A stretch of DNA of 64,000 bases from Anagrus nilaparvatae (GCA_022575985.1 JAKSXM010000231.1:5272501-5336500), one strand, 5' to 3'. Positions 49,053 through 60,680 are shown, counted from the stretch's first letter. Program-made: numbers and translations. Notes: generated by a model not told the origin, from the sequence alone.

Positions 49053-49191
49053 TGCTTTGAATGAGTAATTGAATGAAGGAATCTTAATCTAATCGAGTAT
49101 TATACAGTTGCTCGACCATGCAACATTGACGTAAACTATGTTCAAAAAGTGTTTTAATATAATTTTATTTTTCTCATTAATTGAGATAAAC

Positions 49192-49220
49192 CTGAGGATG
49201 GAAAGTTAACTTTCCGAAAC
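49192..49220 (+). ncRNA. Hammerhead-ribozyme-like core, probably decayed
   Basis: CTGAGGA is followed by the self-complementary GGAAAGTTAACTTTCC (49200-49215) and GAAAC, matching the order CUGAUGA, stem II, GAAA of hammerhead ribozymes except for one core change (U to G). Such cores are common at the ends of Penelope-like elements. Stems I and III were not established, so activity is doubtful. Confidence 0.3.
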
Positions 49221-49309
49221 GCGTCGTTTTTTTTAACAAAATGATTAAATTGTAAAAAGAAGGAACAATAAAAGATATTTACATAAAAATATTAAAGTGT
49301 TTTATTTAT

Positions 49310-49586
49310 AATATTTACAATTGGAGACAAATTCAAAATAATTATGAAGGAATCTTATTGCTGAGTGGAGGGAGTTCCAACTTTTTGTTCCTTGGACCTG
49401 AAACGAGAAGTCTCCATGCCATTTATCTAGTTCAGGTACATTGAGCTCACGTGTTATTATCTCACCTATTATTATTATTAGCTCACCTCTAGCTGTTTCT
49501 TTGGGGATATACTTAACAAAAGTTAAGGTCAGGTATTCGAGCTGATGTAGACGAAGAATGTAAAATGATGTAAAATAATACGCATG
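49310..49586 (-). pseudogene. Possible retroelement C-terminal remnant
   Basis: A stop-free frame without start codon on the minus strand contains LRLHQLEYLTLTFVKYI and later FSFQVQGTKSWNSLHSAIRF. WNSLP-like text near the C-terminus is typical of LINE reverse-transcriptase polyproteins, but conserved catalytic blocks are absent. Weak assignment. Confidence 0.3.
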
Positions 49587-50209
49587 TTACAAGTTAGCCA
49601 CTCTAGCCTTTCTCGATAAGGAGAAATGTGTGTGTCCCTACGAACACCAAAGATATACCTTAGGCATGTATTGCTTAATCATTGTATACTATCGGATTTG
49701 AAGTATACCATTTTTTTAGTAAATTGTGATTAAGGAGGTATAAGTGCTGAGCAATTACAAAACAGATTAGATTTAAATTACACAGACTTAATGTTTTTAA
49801 TTTATTAATAACACTGTTAAAATTTTATAACATTTCATACCTTTTACGATGAGAAATTAATAAAAACATTTAACATGGAAATCAAATGGCGGAAGCCAAA
49901 AAAACGTACATATTTTAAGATTTATCGTAAATTACAAAAGAGAATTTCAGGAAATTCATTGGACTAAGAAAAAAATTAATTAGGAATATTTAAAAAAAAA
50001 GTTTATGATGTTTTAAACCTTTTAAGAATATTAATTAATAAAATAAATATAGAAAATAACAATCTAGACATATATCTAGTAACCTTAGTAGTGCACATGC
50101 TTGGCGCGCATTTAAAACAATACTTGACTAGGCTATTTACACTTAAACTTCGTTAAATTTTCACTTACAATTTATAATCGGTTTGAGTAACTACACAACC
50201 AACGAGTAC
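49587..50209. other. Left edge of duplicated unit A
   Basis: No gene. TTTTTTAGTAAATTGTGATTAAG at about 49714 also occurs at about 59427 at the start of unit C, so the segmental duplication reaches here. The R1 5' part is at 50171-50209, cut by the next element. Confidence 0.5.
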
Positions 50210-52920
50210 TACTCCAGTCAAAAGGAGGGGGCTGTATTTTCACTGGTGAACACAAGATTTGCTCTACTTTAGGTTTTTTGGGTCGCTGAACACGAAAATC
50301 GGGGTCATTTCGTAAAGAAATGGGGGCTTCACCCTTAAATTTGCAAAAACTACCCCCAAAAGGACTTTTTTTTACATATTCGCACGGTACAGCGCTCAGT
50401 TTTCATCATAAGGGGTTTTCGCTGATCAAAGATTTCGCCTTACTTTCCATAAAAAATCAATATTTTACCCTTAAAACAACTAAAACTACCTCTAAAAGGT
50501 GTGTTTTTGCTATTTTCGCACTTTGAGCATCCAGGATATGCCCATATAGGTTCTTTGGGTCACTAATAAAGAATTTCGACTTTTATTTTTCATAAATAAT
50601 AAATATTTTACCCTTAAAATAAGTTAAACTACCCCTAAAAGGGGTGTTTTGGTTATTTTCGCACTTTGAGCGTCCAGGATATGCCCATGTAGGTTTTTTG
50701 GGTCGCTATTCAAGAACTTCGACTCCTTTTTTGTGGTGAAATATTGATTATTTATGAAAAAGAAGTCGAATTTCTTGATAAGGGACCCAAAAAACCTATA
50801 TGAGCATTAGACTGCCAAAAAAAAAATCGACTTTTCGATTTTTTAAGGCGCTTAAGCGTTTTTGGATGTCATTTAATGAAAAAATAAATTCTACGTAAAC
50901 CGCATCTAAATATATTTAGTCGTTGGACAGCGCCAAAGCATTTTCAATTTTTGTAAATGGGCTCAGGAACGTCGGGAGGGACTAAAGCTACTAAACTTAA
51001 AAGGCAACATAAAAATAAAATTTCCGGGGAGTATTTCGTAGTTTTTTTTGTCGTTAAAAACGATGGAATCAGTTATTTTAAATTATTTTTTGAAAACAAA
51101 AAGTTATGAGTTAATTTCAGTGGTAAAAATATCAAAAATTTATTATTTATTTTAAAAAGACAATCCGCATGTTTTTTGGGTCACTAAAAACGATGGAATT
51201 GGTTATTTTTATTTAGTTCAGTGTTACGACAATGCCATAAAATAGGATTTTTTTGCAATTTTCCAAACAATGCTGTCATCTTGCAATTCAACCAAAATAC
51301 ATCGCAAAATAATTCCAGTTGGTCTCATTTTTTTTGTATAAAATACACCTTTTAATCCTCATTACCCGCAATTTTTCATCACCGATTCTCTCATAGTTAT
51401 AGTTAATATATAATTTTTGGCCCAAAATGACTAATTTTTAAGTTTAAGCAAAAATTGAAATTTTCATTAAAAATAGGTTTTATAGATCTCAAAAATTTTG
51501 TTTAAACTTTAAGTTTTCAAAATTTTTTTACTTGTTTCTTTTCAATTTTTTGTTTAGCAGATATGATAATTTACAGACAGAGTCTCGATTTGAGGTTTTT
51601 AAATATAATCATACTTTATCATTAAATTTGTGGAACCATATTTCGGAAATATCTAAAGCAAAAAGGACGAGTAAGAAATTTTTTGAAACTTGGAACTTAC
51701 AAAAAGTTGTTGAGATAAATAAAACTCAATTTAATCAAAAATTAAAATTTTAGCACCAATTTAAAAATTGGTTATTTAGGGCCGAAAATAGGCATTTGGT
51801 TTTTAACTATTACGATGAGAGAATTGGTGTTGAAAAATTGCGGATTACGGGGATGAAAAGGTGTATTTTATTCAAAAAAAATTAGTCCAACTGAAAGTAT
51901 TTCGGTTGAATTGCAAGATGCCAGGATTATTTGGAAAATTGCCTGAAAACCATATTTAATGACATTGTGGTAACACTGAACTAAACTAGCACCCTTAAAA
52001 AAAATCTAAGTAATTAATTTTGAGCTAGTTAGAAAAACACAAAATTATAATAAGTTACCTTTCTAGAGGTTCAGAAAACTTCTCTGTACACTTGACAGTC
52101 ATTTAACACAATAAATGCTAAATTTGGAAAATCAAGCTACAATATTTGGTCCATTACTGAATCCGTCAAGAATAAATAAAAATAACCAATTTCATCATTT
52201 TTGGTGACCCAAAAAACATGCGGGATGTTCTTTTAAAAAAATTTCTAAACATTTTTCAGTCCGCAGCAAGTTTTTGACGTCAAAAACTGTCCAATTTTTG
52301 ATATTTTTACCACTGAAATGAGCTCATAACTTTTTGTCTTAAAAAAATAATTCAAAATAATTGATTCCATCGTTTTTAGCGACCAAAAAAATTACGAAAT
52401 ACCCCCCCGAAATTTTATTTTTATGTTGCCTTTTAAGTTTAATAGCTTTTGTCCCTCCTGACGTTCCTGAGCCCATTTCAAAAATCGAAAATGCTTTGGT
52501 GATGTCCAACGACAAAATATTTTTAGATGCGGCTTACGTAGAACTTATTTTTTGATGACTTCCAAAAACGCTTGAGCACCTTAAAAAATCGGAAAGTCGA
52601 TTTTTTTTTGGCAGTCTAATTAGCATACCCTGAAATCTAAAAGTACGAAAATAGCAAAAACACCCCTTTTAGGGGTAGTTTTAGCCAATTTAAGAGTGAA
52701 ATATTGATTATTTATGTGTTTTATATACTCTGAGCGCTCAAAGTGCGAATATGTAAAAAAAACCCTTTTTGGGGTAGTTTTTGCAAATTTAAGGGTGAAG
52801 CCCCCATTTCTTTTCTAAATGACCCCGATTTCCGTGTTCAGTGACCCAAAAAACCTATAGTAAAGCTAATCTCGTGTTCGCCAGTGAAAATACAACCAAA
52901 CCAGTATTTTTACTTGAGTA
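50210..52920. mobile_element. TACTCC-family foldback, copy in unit A
   Basis: 2711 bp with ends TACTCCAGTCAAAAGG and the complement of TACTCAAGTAAAAATACTGG, flanked by TAC/TAT (50207-50209 and 52921-52923). Arms of about 1.3 kb meet near 51535-51665 and contain internal repeats of about 130 bp (CGCACTTTGAGC...GGGTCACT... units). It is inserted in repeat R1; the unoccupied R1 at 56719-56980 shows the empty site GAGTATGG. No transposase is encoded. Confidence 0.8.
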
Positions 52921-53640
52921 TATGGAACAAGTTCACTCATAATAGTAACAAATTCAAAAACCGAAATTACAACAAATCTTGAAATATAAATTATCCTAAA
53001 TTCATAAACTGACTCCCACTTCAAACTATTCTAAGTCCCTAAATTGAAAATATTCAAAGTCCATTTCCCCCCTCCCCCTAAAAACGTCAATTTTTCTCCC
53101 GCCTCCCCTGCCGAGCCAAATTTTATCAAATACCCCATCCAATGAACATTTTATGTTAATTAGAGTTCCACGATATCTATACGATACGATATTTTAAGGA
53201 CATGTTGAAAAGCAGTCTTAGGCAAAGTTACTATGAGCGTGAACAAAAAGAGTTTTTCCTCTGTTCCGAGATATTTCAATGTTTAGACCGTCAAAAAAAG
53301 CTAAAAATGACGTTTTTTAAGTTTAAACTCAAAATTAGAGCGAAATATTTGAACAAAATTTTTTGGGTTTATTTTTTCAAAACAAAAATTTTAAAACCAA
53401 TCGCACCCCAAACAGATGGTTGAGGTATTAATTTTGAAGTAAAAATCTCTATTGATTGAATCTCCCCCGGTGAATTTATTTTTTTATGATAAAATATTTA
53501 TGATGCAAAAACTTATTTTTTATGATAAAATATCAAATTGACCAAAAAAAATGCGAAAAATATGCTGGGCACGAAAACAATACCTTATTCGGCAGTAGTC
53601 CGTATAATTAAAAATACTTTCAGAATAATATCTAATAAAA
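52921..53640. promoter_or_regulatory. Upstream region of F-box gene A
   Basis: R1 3' part (52921-53158), a 35-bp stub of the GTTCC hAT family (53161-53195), then about 440 bp shared with the regions upstream of genes B and C, including CAGAATAATATCTAATAAAA directly before the ATG. Conservation in all three units marks it as the likely promoter and 5' leader; no TATA assignment is safe in such AT-rich DNA. Confidence 0.45.
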
Positions 53641-55125
53641 ATGGCAAACCAATCAATAAACAAAAATCAAGCAACTATGGACAGTCTTAACGATGATTGT
53701 CTGATTTGTGTATTTGAATATTTGGATCAAAAGGACAAATTGCTGCTGGAAATGGTGAACAAAAGGTGGAATCAAGTGGCGAAACGGTCATGGAGTCGGG
53801 TGAAAAATCTGGATGTTTATCCTTATTTTTCATGTCCAGAATCACGAATCGAAGAGGAACAAAAGAAAACAAATACAATGTTTTTAATAAGCAGTTTAGA
53901 TAGATGCAGTAAATACTTACAAAAAATTATCATTAAAGATTGCAGCATTGATACAAACAATCCAAAATTACAATCAAATTTAAGGAATTGTAAACAACTA
54001 ACAACTTTAGTTCTAAATAACGGCGATTTAACAGATGATTTTCTCGTGCCATTTTTTGAAAATTTAATGAGTCTTAGTAGTCTTGTATTAAAAAAATTAC
54101 ATCTTATTGGTTACTGTTTTCTTAGTTTGAAAAACCATAATAATATTAAGGAATTATCTGTTGAACGTTGTGAATTTAAATCAAAAGTTGATATTCGTAA
54201 TTTTATATTTAGCTTGAAAAACTTAAATATTCTGAAAATGTATACTTCTGATACAATTATTGTACCAACAATAAATTTAAGTGAAATTGAAAATTTAACC
54301 GATGTTAATATCAGAGCGGTTTATGGAAGACCTGGTGTAGAATCTTTGGAATTTTTATTTCGACAAAAAAAATTATCGAAATTATTCTTAAGCAAAATGT
54401 TCGTGGATGATAATTTTATGATTAAATTGCCAATCGAGTGTTTAAAAACATTAAATTTTCAAGTCAGAGGTAGGAAACCTGATAGAATGTTAATAAATTC
54501 CCTTAGTCGTTTTGTAAATTTGGAAAATTTAATTTTAAATTTTGGCGAATTTGATTTTAACGACAGTTATTTGAGAGTTATAACTGAATCTGTGAGTCCC
54601 AGTATAAAAAAAATCGAAATTAACTTTTTTGAATTTATTCTAATGAGTAAAAAACCAATTGCTTCATTCAGCAGATTAGTAAATCTTGAATCTTTTACTC
54701 TAAATCAAACTTTAGCACCATTTACATCATGTGACAAGGATTTCGTATTACAAAATTTAACCCAATGTAAAAACATGAAATATTTGTATCTCAAAAATAT
54801 CAATTTTACGAATTTAACTTTTCAAACCATCAGTAAATTTCTGAATCTATTAAGTTTACAAATCACTACATCTGAGCATAAGATACAAACTTTCAACATT
54901 AGCGATGAAGAAATGATTGAAATAGTAAGGGAATCTGTGAATCTCAAAGAACTTGTTTTGTACGGCTTTATTAATTTAACTGATAAATTTATAGAAACAG
55001 CTGGCGAAATAAAATTTGATCGCCAAGATACTCATGTACTAAAAATTTGCCTAAAAGATACCAAAATAGAGCCAAGTTCATTGAAAAGAGGGCTAAAATT
55101 AATATCATTAGTAGTTCTGGACTAA
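53641..55125 (+). CDS. F-box / leucine-rich-repeat protein, array gene A
   Basis: Single exon, 494 residues. The F-box spans about residues 14-54 (DSLNDDCLICVFEYLDQKDK, then VNKRWNQVAKRSWSRV). About ten leucine-rich repeats follow, e.g. LTTLVLNNGDLTDDFL, LSSLVLKKLHLIGYCFL, LENLILNFGEFDFNDSYL, MKYLYLKNINFTNLTF, LKELVLYGFINLTDKFI. A Skp1-binding substrate receptor of an SCF ubiquitin ligase is the expected role; the target is unknown. No signal peptide. The first ATG is chosen because it and its leader are conserved in three copies, whereas the inner Met13 is absent from gene B. Same length as gene B with no gaps. Differences cluster in residues about 200-275; the last 200 residues are nearly identical. 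Confidence 0.9.
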   Translation: MANQSINKNQATMDSLNDDCLICVFEYLDQKDKLLLEMVNKRWNQVAKRSWSRVKNLDVYPYFSCPESRIEEEQKKTNTMFLISSLDRCSKYLQKIIIKDCSIDTNNPKLQSNLRNCKQLTTLVLNNGDLTDDFLVPFFENLMSLSSLVLKKLHLIGYCFLSLKNHNNIKELSVERCEFKSKVDIRNFIFSLKNLNILKMYTSDTIIVPTINLSEIENLTDVNIRAVYGRPGVESLEFLFRQKKLSKLFLSKMFVDDNFMIKLPIECLKTLNFQVRGRKPDRMLINSLSRFVNLENLILNFGEFDFNDSYLRVITESVSPSIKKIEINFFEFILMSKKPIASFSRLVNLESFTLNQTLAPFTSCDKDFVLQNLTQCKNMKYLYLKNINFTNLTFQTISKFLNLLSLQITTSEHKIQTFNISDEEMIEIVRESVNLKELVLYGFINLTDKFIETAGEIKFDRQDTHVLKICLKDTKIEPSSLKRGLKLISLVVLD

Positions 55126-55186
55126 AAAAATTTGAATAATTATACCTAATTTAATTTTAAAGAATTTATGTTTTAAAGTATTTTGA

Positions 55187-55192
55187 AATAAA
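55187..55192 (+). terminator. Polyadenylation signal AATAAA
   Basis: Hexamer 62 bp after the gene A stop, conserved after gene B at 59185-59190. Confidence 0.5.
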
Positions 55193-55305
55193 ACTAATTT
55201 TATTTGATAAAAAAATTTGAATTATTTATTTTAAAGAATATTCCTTGATTGAGAAAAAATCTCTGCAATAGCTAAAATTTTTAAAAATATAATTTTAAAT
55301 TCCTA

Positions 55306-56250
55306 CACTATGAAAAATATAGAGTATTGCCAAGCTATGCGAAGTTGACGCAACCTAAGCGCGAAGGTAAATACGGCGAAGCGAACATTTACTTGAATCA
55401 ACTTAAGGGGGTTTCGTCATGCCAGCGGGGAGGTCACCGAGGCGAGGGGATCTCTTGTATCTTCTGTATAAAATTGTAAGAGTTGCCAACTCTAAATAAA
55501 CAAAGTTTACTGTATATAATCATCGAGTTGCCGTCGTCTCTCTTTAATTTCGTGCCTACTTATAAAAAATCCAGAAATAAACGCGTTTATTATTATTTAT
55601 TTACAAATAATTTTCTTAAATGGACCCAAAGCTATACTTTTTTTTATTTTAATAGTTAATTTAATACTTAAAGTAAATGAATTTATAAATTTTTTAAAAA
55701 TCTAATTTTTTTTTCATTTAGATATTTAAGAAAAACCACGTTTTTGAAGACATTTACATAAGAACCAATGTTAAATTTAAAAAAATTTTTTTTTTAATTT
55801 TAAAAAATTAAAATTCTGGTTATGTTGTAAATTATGAAATGTAAATATTCCTCAAATTTTATGCAAAAATATTTAATTTTGGGAAAGTTGTATCATTTTT
55901 TTCTAATCACTGTTCCTCCTGAAACAGTGATTTGACGGGAGATCACGTAATTCAATTGAAAGCAAGCTTCTTTCAGCAAAATATTAACTTGTTACAAAAA
56001 ATGTAATTGGGCTAATTTAAGCTAATTCGTATTTGTTATATCCAAATATAACATTGAAATAAATTCAAGCTTATCTTATACATAAAAAAAAATATAGTAC
56101 AGGCCCGTAAATATAATATACTCCCTGAGTTAGGGAGTTATAACTCTCTGAAATTTCTGTCATCTCCTCGAATACCTTTGGGATGAAAATAGACCGTCCG
56201 AGGGAAAACTGATATCCTGGAGTCGAAATTTTTCATTTTTCATCCTATAC
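55306..56250. other. Non-duplicated spacer with an LTR-like segment
   Basis: Homology to unit B ends at about 55305. At about 55320-55565 a GC-richer segment has TATAAAATT, then AATAAA, then GAGTTGCCGTCGTCTCTC, the layout of an LTR (promoter, polyadenylation signal, U5). No partner LTR or retroviral-type genes are present, so a solo or partial LTR is the most I would claim. Near 56122-56140 CTCCCTGAGTTAGGGAG is a short hairpin. Confidence 0.35.
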
Positions 56251-56690
56251 AATTTTCTAATTTTCCAATATGGTGGACAAAAAACATGAAAATAGAAACT
56301 TTCTACATTACCTAGGGATTTTCGAGGTAAAGAAAAACGTTTCTATTAATGAAAATTTGAATTTTTTTGCCCTAGCAAATTTTCTAATTTTCCAAGATGG
56401 CGGACAAAAAAACATGAAATAGAAACTTTCTAAATTACCTGGAGGTTTGCGAGGTCGACAAAAACGTTTCTATTAAAGAATATTTTAATTTTTTTGCCGC
56501 AGCATATTTTCCAATTTTCCAAGATGGCGGACCAAAAAACTTTTTAGAATGAGCTTTTTACATTGTCAGGGGGTTTAGAGGTCGAGAAAAACATTTTTAT
56601 AAAGTTTTTATTTACATGTTTTTTGGTCCGCCATCTTGGAGAATTCGGAAAATTTGCTGGGACAAAAAAATTAAAATTTTTATGAAAATT
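56251..56690. repeat. Tandem array of about 126 bp plus inverted unit
   Basis: Units begin AATTTTCTAATTTTCCAA at 56251, 56378 and about 56504; each contains an ATGGYGGAC phrase and GAAAC-TTTCTA text. A fourth, partial unit is inverted at about 56606-56690 (GGTCCGCCATCTTGG). Confidence 0.7.
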
Positions 56691-56718
56691 TTTATGAAAA
56701 AACATAAATTTTCACTTA

Positions 56719-56980
56719 TAATTTATAATTGTTTTCAGTAACTACCCAACCAACGAGTATGGAATATGTTCTTTCATAACAGTAATAAATTCAAAAACCG
56801 AAATTACAATAAATCTTGAAATATAAATTATCCTAAATTCATAAACTGACTCCCAATTCAAACTATTCTAAGTCCCTAAATTGAAAATATTCTAAGTCCA
56901 TTTCACCCCCCTCCCCTAAAAACCTCAATTTTTCACCCCCCTTCTCTGCCGAGCCAAACTTTATCAAATACCCCATGAAA
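56719..56980 (+). repeat. Repeat R1 in unit B, without foldback insertion
   Basis: Runs uninterrupted from TTATAATTGTTTTCAGTAAC through CCAACGAGTATGGAATATGT to TATCAAATACCCCAT. It is the empty-site counterpart of the interrupted R1 copies in units A and C. Confidence 0.7.
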
Positions 56981-57636
56981 ATTTCATTTTAAAAGATGAA
57001 TCAATCATTTAAAAAAAAATTCAAAAAATTGATTATTTTTAAATATTAGAAAAACGTGATTCTGAGCCTTCCTATTAAATAACACGAGCAAAATTTTTTT
57101 AACAAAGACAAATTAAAAAACACGATATCTTATGCATAATCATGAATTGCGATTGACGCAAAGTAAAGGTTGCCATTTTTTCTACTATATGTTGAAAAGT
57201 AATCTTAGGCAAAGTTACTATGAGCGTGAACAAAAAGAGTTTTTCCTCTGTTCCGAGATATTTCAATGTATACACTGTCAAAAAAGCTAAAAATAACGTT
57301 TTTTGAAGTTTTTAACCTCAAAATTAGTGCGAAATATTTGAACAAAATTTTTTGGGTGTATTTTTTCAAAACGAAAATTTTGGAACCAACCGCACCCCAA
57401 ACAGATGGTTGAGTCTGGAGATATTAATTTTGAAGTAAAAATCTCTATTGATTGCATCTCCCCGGTGAATTTATTTTTTTATGATAAAATGTTTATGATA
57501 AAAAAACTTATATTTTATGATAAACCATCAAATTGACCACAAAAAAATGCGATAACTATGCTGGGACCGGAAACCATACCTTAATTGGCAGTAGTCGTTA
57601 TAATTAATAATACTTTCAGAATAATATCTAATAAAA
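56981..57636. promoter_or_regulatory. Upstream region of F-box gene B
   Basis: About 650 bp matching the DNA before genes A and C, with the conserved leader CAGAATAATATCTAATAAAA immediately before the ATG at 57637. Unit B and unit C share an extra segment (57000-57190 and 63190-63390) that unit A lacks, where a hAT stub is found instead. Confidence 0.45.
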
Positions 57637-59121
57637 ATGGCAAACCAATCAATAAACAAAAATGAAACAACAATCGACAGCCTTAACGATGATTGCCTTA
57701 TTTGTGTATTCGAATATTTGGATATAAAGGACAAATTACTGCTGGAAATGGTGAGCAAAAGGTGGAATCTAGTGGCGAAACGGTCATGGAGTTGGGTGAA
57801 AAATCTTGATGTTCATCCTTATTTTCCATACCCAGGATCCCAAATCAACGATGAGCATAAAACTATAAATACGATGTTGTTAATAAGCATTTTAGATAGA
57901 TGCAGTAAATACTTACAAAAAATTATCATTAAAGATTGCAGCATTGATACAAACAATCCAAAATTACAATCAAATTTAAGAAATTGTAATCAACTAACAA
58001 CTTTAGTTGTAGAAAATATTATTTTAACAGATGATTTTCTCGTGCCATTTTTTGAAAATTTAATGAGTCTTAGTAGTCTGATATTAAAAAAACTACACCT
58101 TATTGGTTACTGTTTTCTTAGTTTAAAAGTGCATAATAATATTAAGGAATTGTCTATTGAACATTGTAAATTTAAATCAAAAGTTGATATTCGTAATTTT
58201 ATACTTAGCTTGAAAAGCTTAAATATTTTGAAAATGCATATTTATGATGAAAGCATTGTAGAAACAATAAATTTCAGTGAAATTGAAAATTTAACTGATG
58301 TTAACATCAAAATGTTATTCGGAAGTACTAATTTTAAAATGTTAAAATTTTTATTTCGACAAAAAAAATTATCGAAATTATTCGTAAACAACATGCTTGT
58401 CGATGATATTTTTATGAATAAATTGCCAATTGAGTGTTTGAAATCATTGAAAATTCAATTGAGAGGTAGGAAACCTGATAGACTGTTAATAAATTCCCTT
58501 AGTCGTTTTGTAAATTTGGAAAATTTAATTTTAAATCTCAGCGAATTTGATTTTAACGACAGTTATTTGAGAGTTATAACTGAATCCGTAAGTCCAAGTA
58601 TAAAAAAAATTGAAATTAACTTTTTTGAATTTATTCTAATGAGTAAAAAACCAATTGCTTCATTCAGCAGATTAGTAAATCTTGAATCTTTTACTCTAAA
58701 TCAAGCTTTACCACCATTTACATCATGTGACAAGGATTTCGTATTACAAAATTTAACCCAATGTAAAAACATGAAATATTTGTACCTCAAAAATATCAAT
58801 TTAACGAATTTAACTTTTCAAACCATCAGTAAATTTCTGAATCTGTTAAACTTACAAATCACTACATCTGAGCATAAGATACAAACTTTCAACATTAGCG
58901 ATGAAGAAATAATCGAAATAGTAAGGAAATCTGTGAATCTCAAAGAACTTGTTTTGTACGGTTTTGTTGATTTAACTGATAAATTTATAGAAACAGCTGG
59001 CGAAATAAAATTCAATCGCCAAGATATGCATGTACTAAAAATTAGTCTAAAAGATACCAAAATAGAGCCAAGTTTATTGAAAAGAGGGCTAAAATTAATA
59101 TCATTAGTAGTTCTGGACTAA
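57637..59121 (+). CDS. F-box / leucine-rich-repeat protein, array gene B
   Basis: Single exon, 494 residues, colinear with gene A. F-box at about residues 14-54 (DSLNDDCLICVFEYLDIKDK), then leucine-rich repeats. Compared with gene A, the stretch KMHIYDESIVETINFSEIEN to LRGRKPDRLL (about 200-285) carries many amino-acid replacements, while residues from about 285 to the end differ at few positions. The pattern suggests either diversifying change in the central repeats or recent gene conversion of the 3' half. Expected role as for gene A; a partly different ligand surface is possible. AATAAA follows at 59185-59190. Confidence 0.9.
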   Translation: MANQSINKNETTIDSLNDDCLICVFEYLDIKDKLLLEMVSKRWNLVAKRSWSWVKNLDVHPYFPYPGSQINDEHKTINTMLLISILDRCSKYLQKIIIKDCSIDTNNPKLQSNLRNCNQLTTLVVENIILTDDFLVPFFENLMSLSSLILKKLHLIGYCFLSLKVHNNIKELSIEHCKFKSKVDIRNFILSLKSLNILKMHIYDESIVETINFSEIENLTDVNIKMLFGSTNFKMLKFLFRQKKLSKLFVNNMLVDDIFMNKLPIECLKSLKIQLRGRKPDRLLINSLSRFVNLENLILNLSEFDFNDSYLRVITESVSPSIKKIEINFFEFILMSKKPIASFSRLVNLESFTLNQALPPFTSCDKDFVLQNLTQCKNMKYLYLKNINLTNLTFQTISKFLNLLNLQITTSEHKIQTFNISDEEIIEIVRKSVNLKELVLYGFVDLTDKFIETAGEIKFNRQDMHVLKISLKDTKIEPSLLKRGLKLISLVVLD

Positions 59122-59521
59122 AAAAATTTGAATAATTATATCGAATTTAATTTTAAAGAATTTTTGTTTTAAAGTATTTTGTAAAATAAAACTAATTTTA
59201 TTTGATAAAAAATTTGAATTATTTATTTTAAAGAATATTCCTTGATTGAGAAAAAATCTCTGCAATAGTTAAAATTTATAAAAATATAATTTTTAATTTC
59301 CATCGTAAATAATTTTAATAATCCAAGAAAGGAAGTAAATTTTTTTGTAAAATGAAGCAGTAATTTTACGCAAGTCAGATCAACTTGATAATTTTAATAG
59401 TAATAATAATAATTTAATAATTTTTTTAGTAAATTGTGATTAAGTACAAAACAAGTGAAAAAACATAAATTTTCACTTATGATATATAATCGGTTCGAGT
59501 AACTGCACAACCAACGAGTAT
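59122..59521. other. 3' flank of gene B and left edge of unit C
   Basis: Homologous to the gene A 3' flank up to about 59300. From about 59425 the text matches the left edge of unit A, including the R1 5' part at 59479-59521. Confidence 0.5.
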
Positions 59522-60069
59522 TACTCCAGTCAAAAGGGGGGGGAGTTGTTTAGGTTTTTTGGGTCGCTGAACACGAAAATCGGCGTCATTTCGTAAAGAA
59601 ATGGGGGCTTCACCCTTAAATTTGCTAAAACTACCCCCAAAAAGGACTTTTTTTTACATATTCGCACTTTCAGCGCTCAGATTTGCACCATAAGGGATTT
59701 TCGCTGATCAAAGATTTCGCCTTACTTTTCATAAATAATAATCAATATTTCACCCTTAAAACAACTAAAACTACCTCTAAAAGTTATGTTTTTGCTATTT
59801 TCGCACTTTGAGCATCCAGTATATGCCCATGTAGGTTTTTTGGGTCGCTATTCAAGAACTTCGACTCCTTTTTTGCTTTTTTGTGGTTAAATATTGATTA
59901 TTTATGAAAAAGAAGTCGAATTTCTTGATTAGAGACCCAAAAAACCTATATGAGCATTAGACTACCAAAAAAAATCGACTTTTCGATGTTTTAAGGCGCT
60001 TAAGCGTTTTTGGATGTCATTTAATGAAAAAATAAGTTCTACGTAAACCGCATCTAAATATATTTAGTA

Positions 60070-60372
60070 CACTGAAAAAAAAATCCGCTTGCGGCAAGCG
60101 GAATTCCGCAAGCGGATTTCCGCTTGTAGCAAGCGGAATTTTTTTTCTCGTCAAACGATTGCAAATGACTTGAAACGTAAAGAAAATTAAAAAAAAAATT
60201 TTTTCCCGCTTACTTGGGATATGCGTATTTCGGTATGACGAGATTTGAGAAAATTTTGGAAAAAGAAAAGAAAAAATGTTTTTTTTTAATTTTCTTTACG
60301 TTTCAAGTCATTTGCAATTGTTTGCAAAGAAAAAAAAATTCCGCTAGCGGCAAGCGGATTTTTTTTTCAGTG
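60070..60372. mobile_element. CACTG-family MITE nested at the hAT tip
   Basis: 303 bp from CACTGAAAAAAAAATCCGCT to its complement, flanked by TA (60068-60069 and 60373-60374), inserted at the first two bases of the hAT element. Internal CCGCTTGC/GCAAGCGG blocks and the TACGTTTCAAGTCATTTGCA phrase match the giant foldback at 10068-12583. Confidence 0.85.
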
Positions 60373-60524
60373 TAGAGTTCCGCGAGATTTCGATATTATA
60401 TCGTTTTCGAGACGATATTGAGACGATATCGAGACGATACTTTTATTTTCAAACCGAGACGATATCGATACTAAAAAAGACGATATCTCGAAAAATATCG
60501 GTAATATCGGTCTCGAAAAAAAAA

Positions 60525-60680
60525 ATTTAGATTGGTTCTTTTTTAGAATCTTTATTAAGTTATCTTGCATTTTTGTAAATTCTGTTTTTAATTTTTCTGA
60601 TATCGACTTATTAATAGGCATTTTTAAATCTTGATTCAATAAATTAAAAAATTTTCTTGTTAAGCTGTCATCGAAAAAGT
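60525..60680 (-). pseudogene. Short coding-like remnant inside the hAT element
   Basis: Minus strand reads TRKFFNLLNQDLKMPINKSI then SEKLKTEFTKMQDNLIKIL, open and protein-like, inside an otherwise repeat-rich element. Probably a scrap of the parental transposase; no diagnostic hAT motif is seen. Confidence 0.3.

Noticed and set aside
52361..52555. Frame repeated at 62622 (MIPSFLATKKITKYPPEILF)
   Set aside because: It repeats only because the foldback element is duplicated; it has no homology signal and lies in an inverted-repeat arm.
55320..55565. Full LTR retrotransposon
   Set aside because: Only a single LTR-like segment is visible, without gag-pol, primer site or second LTR, so I report just a possible LTR fragment.
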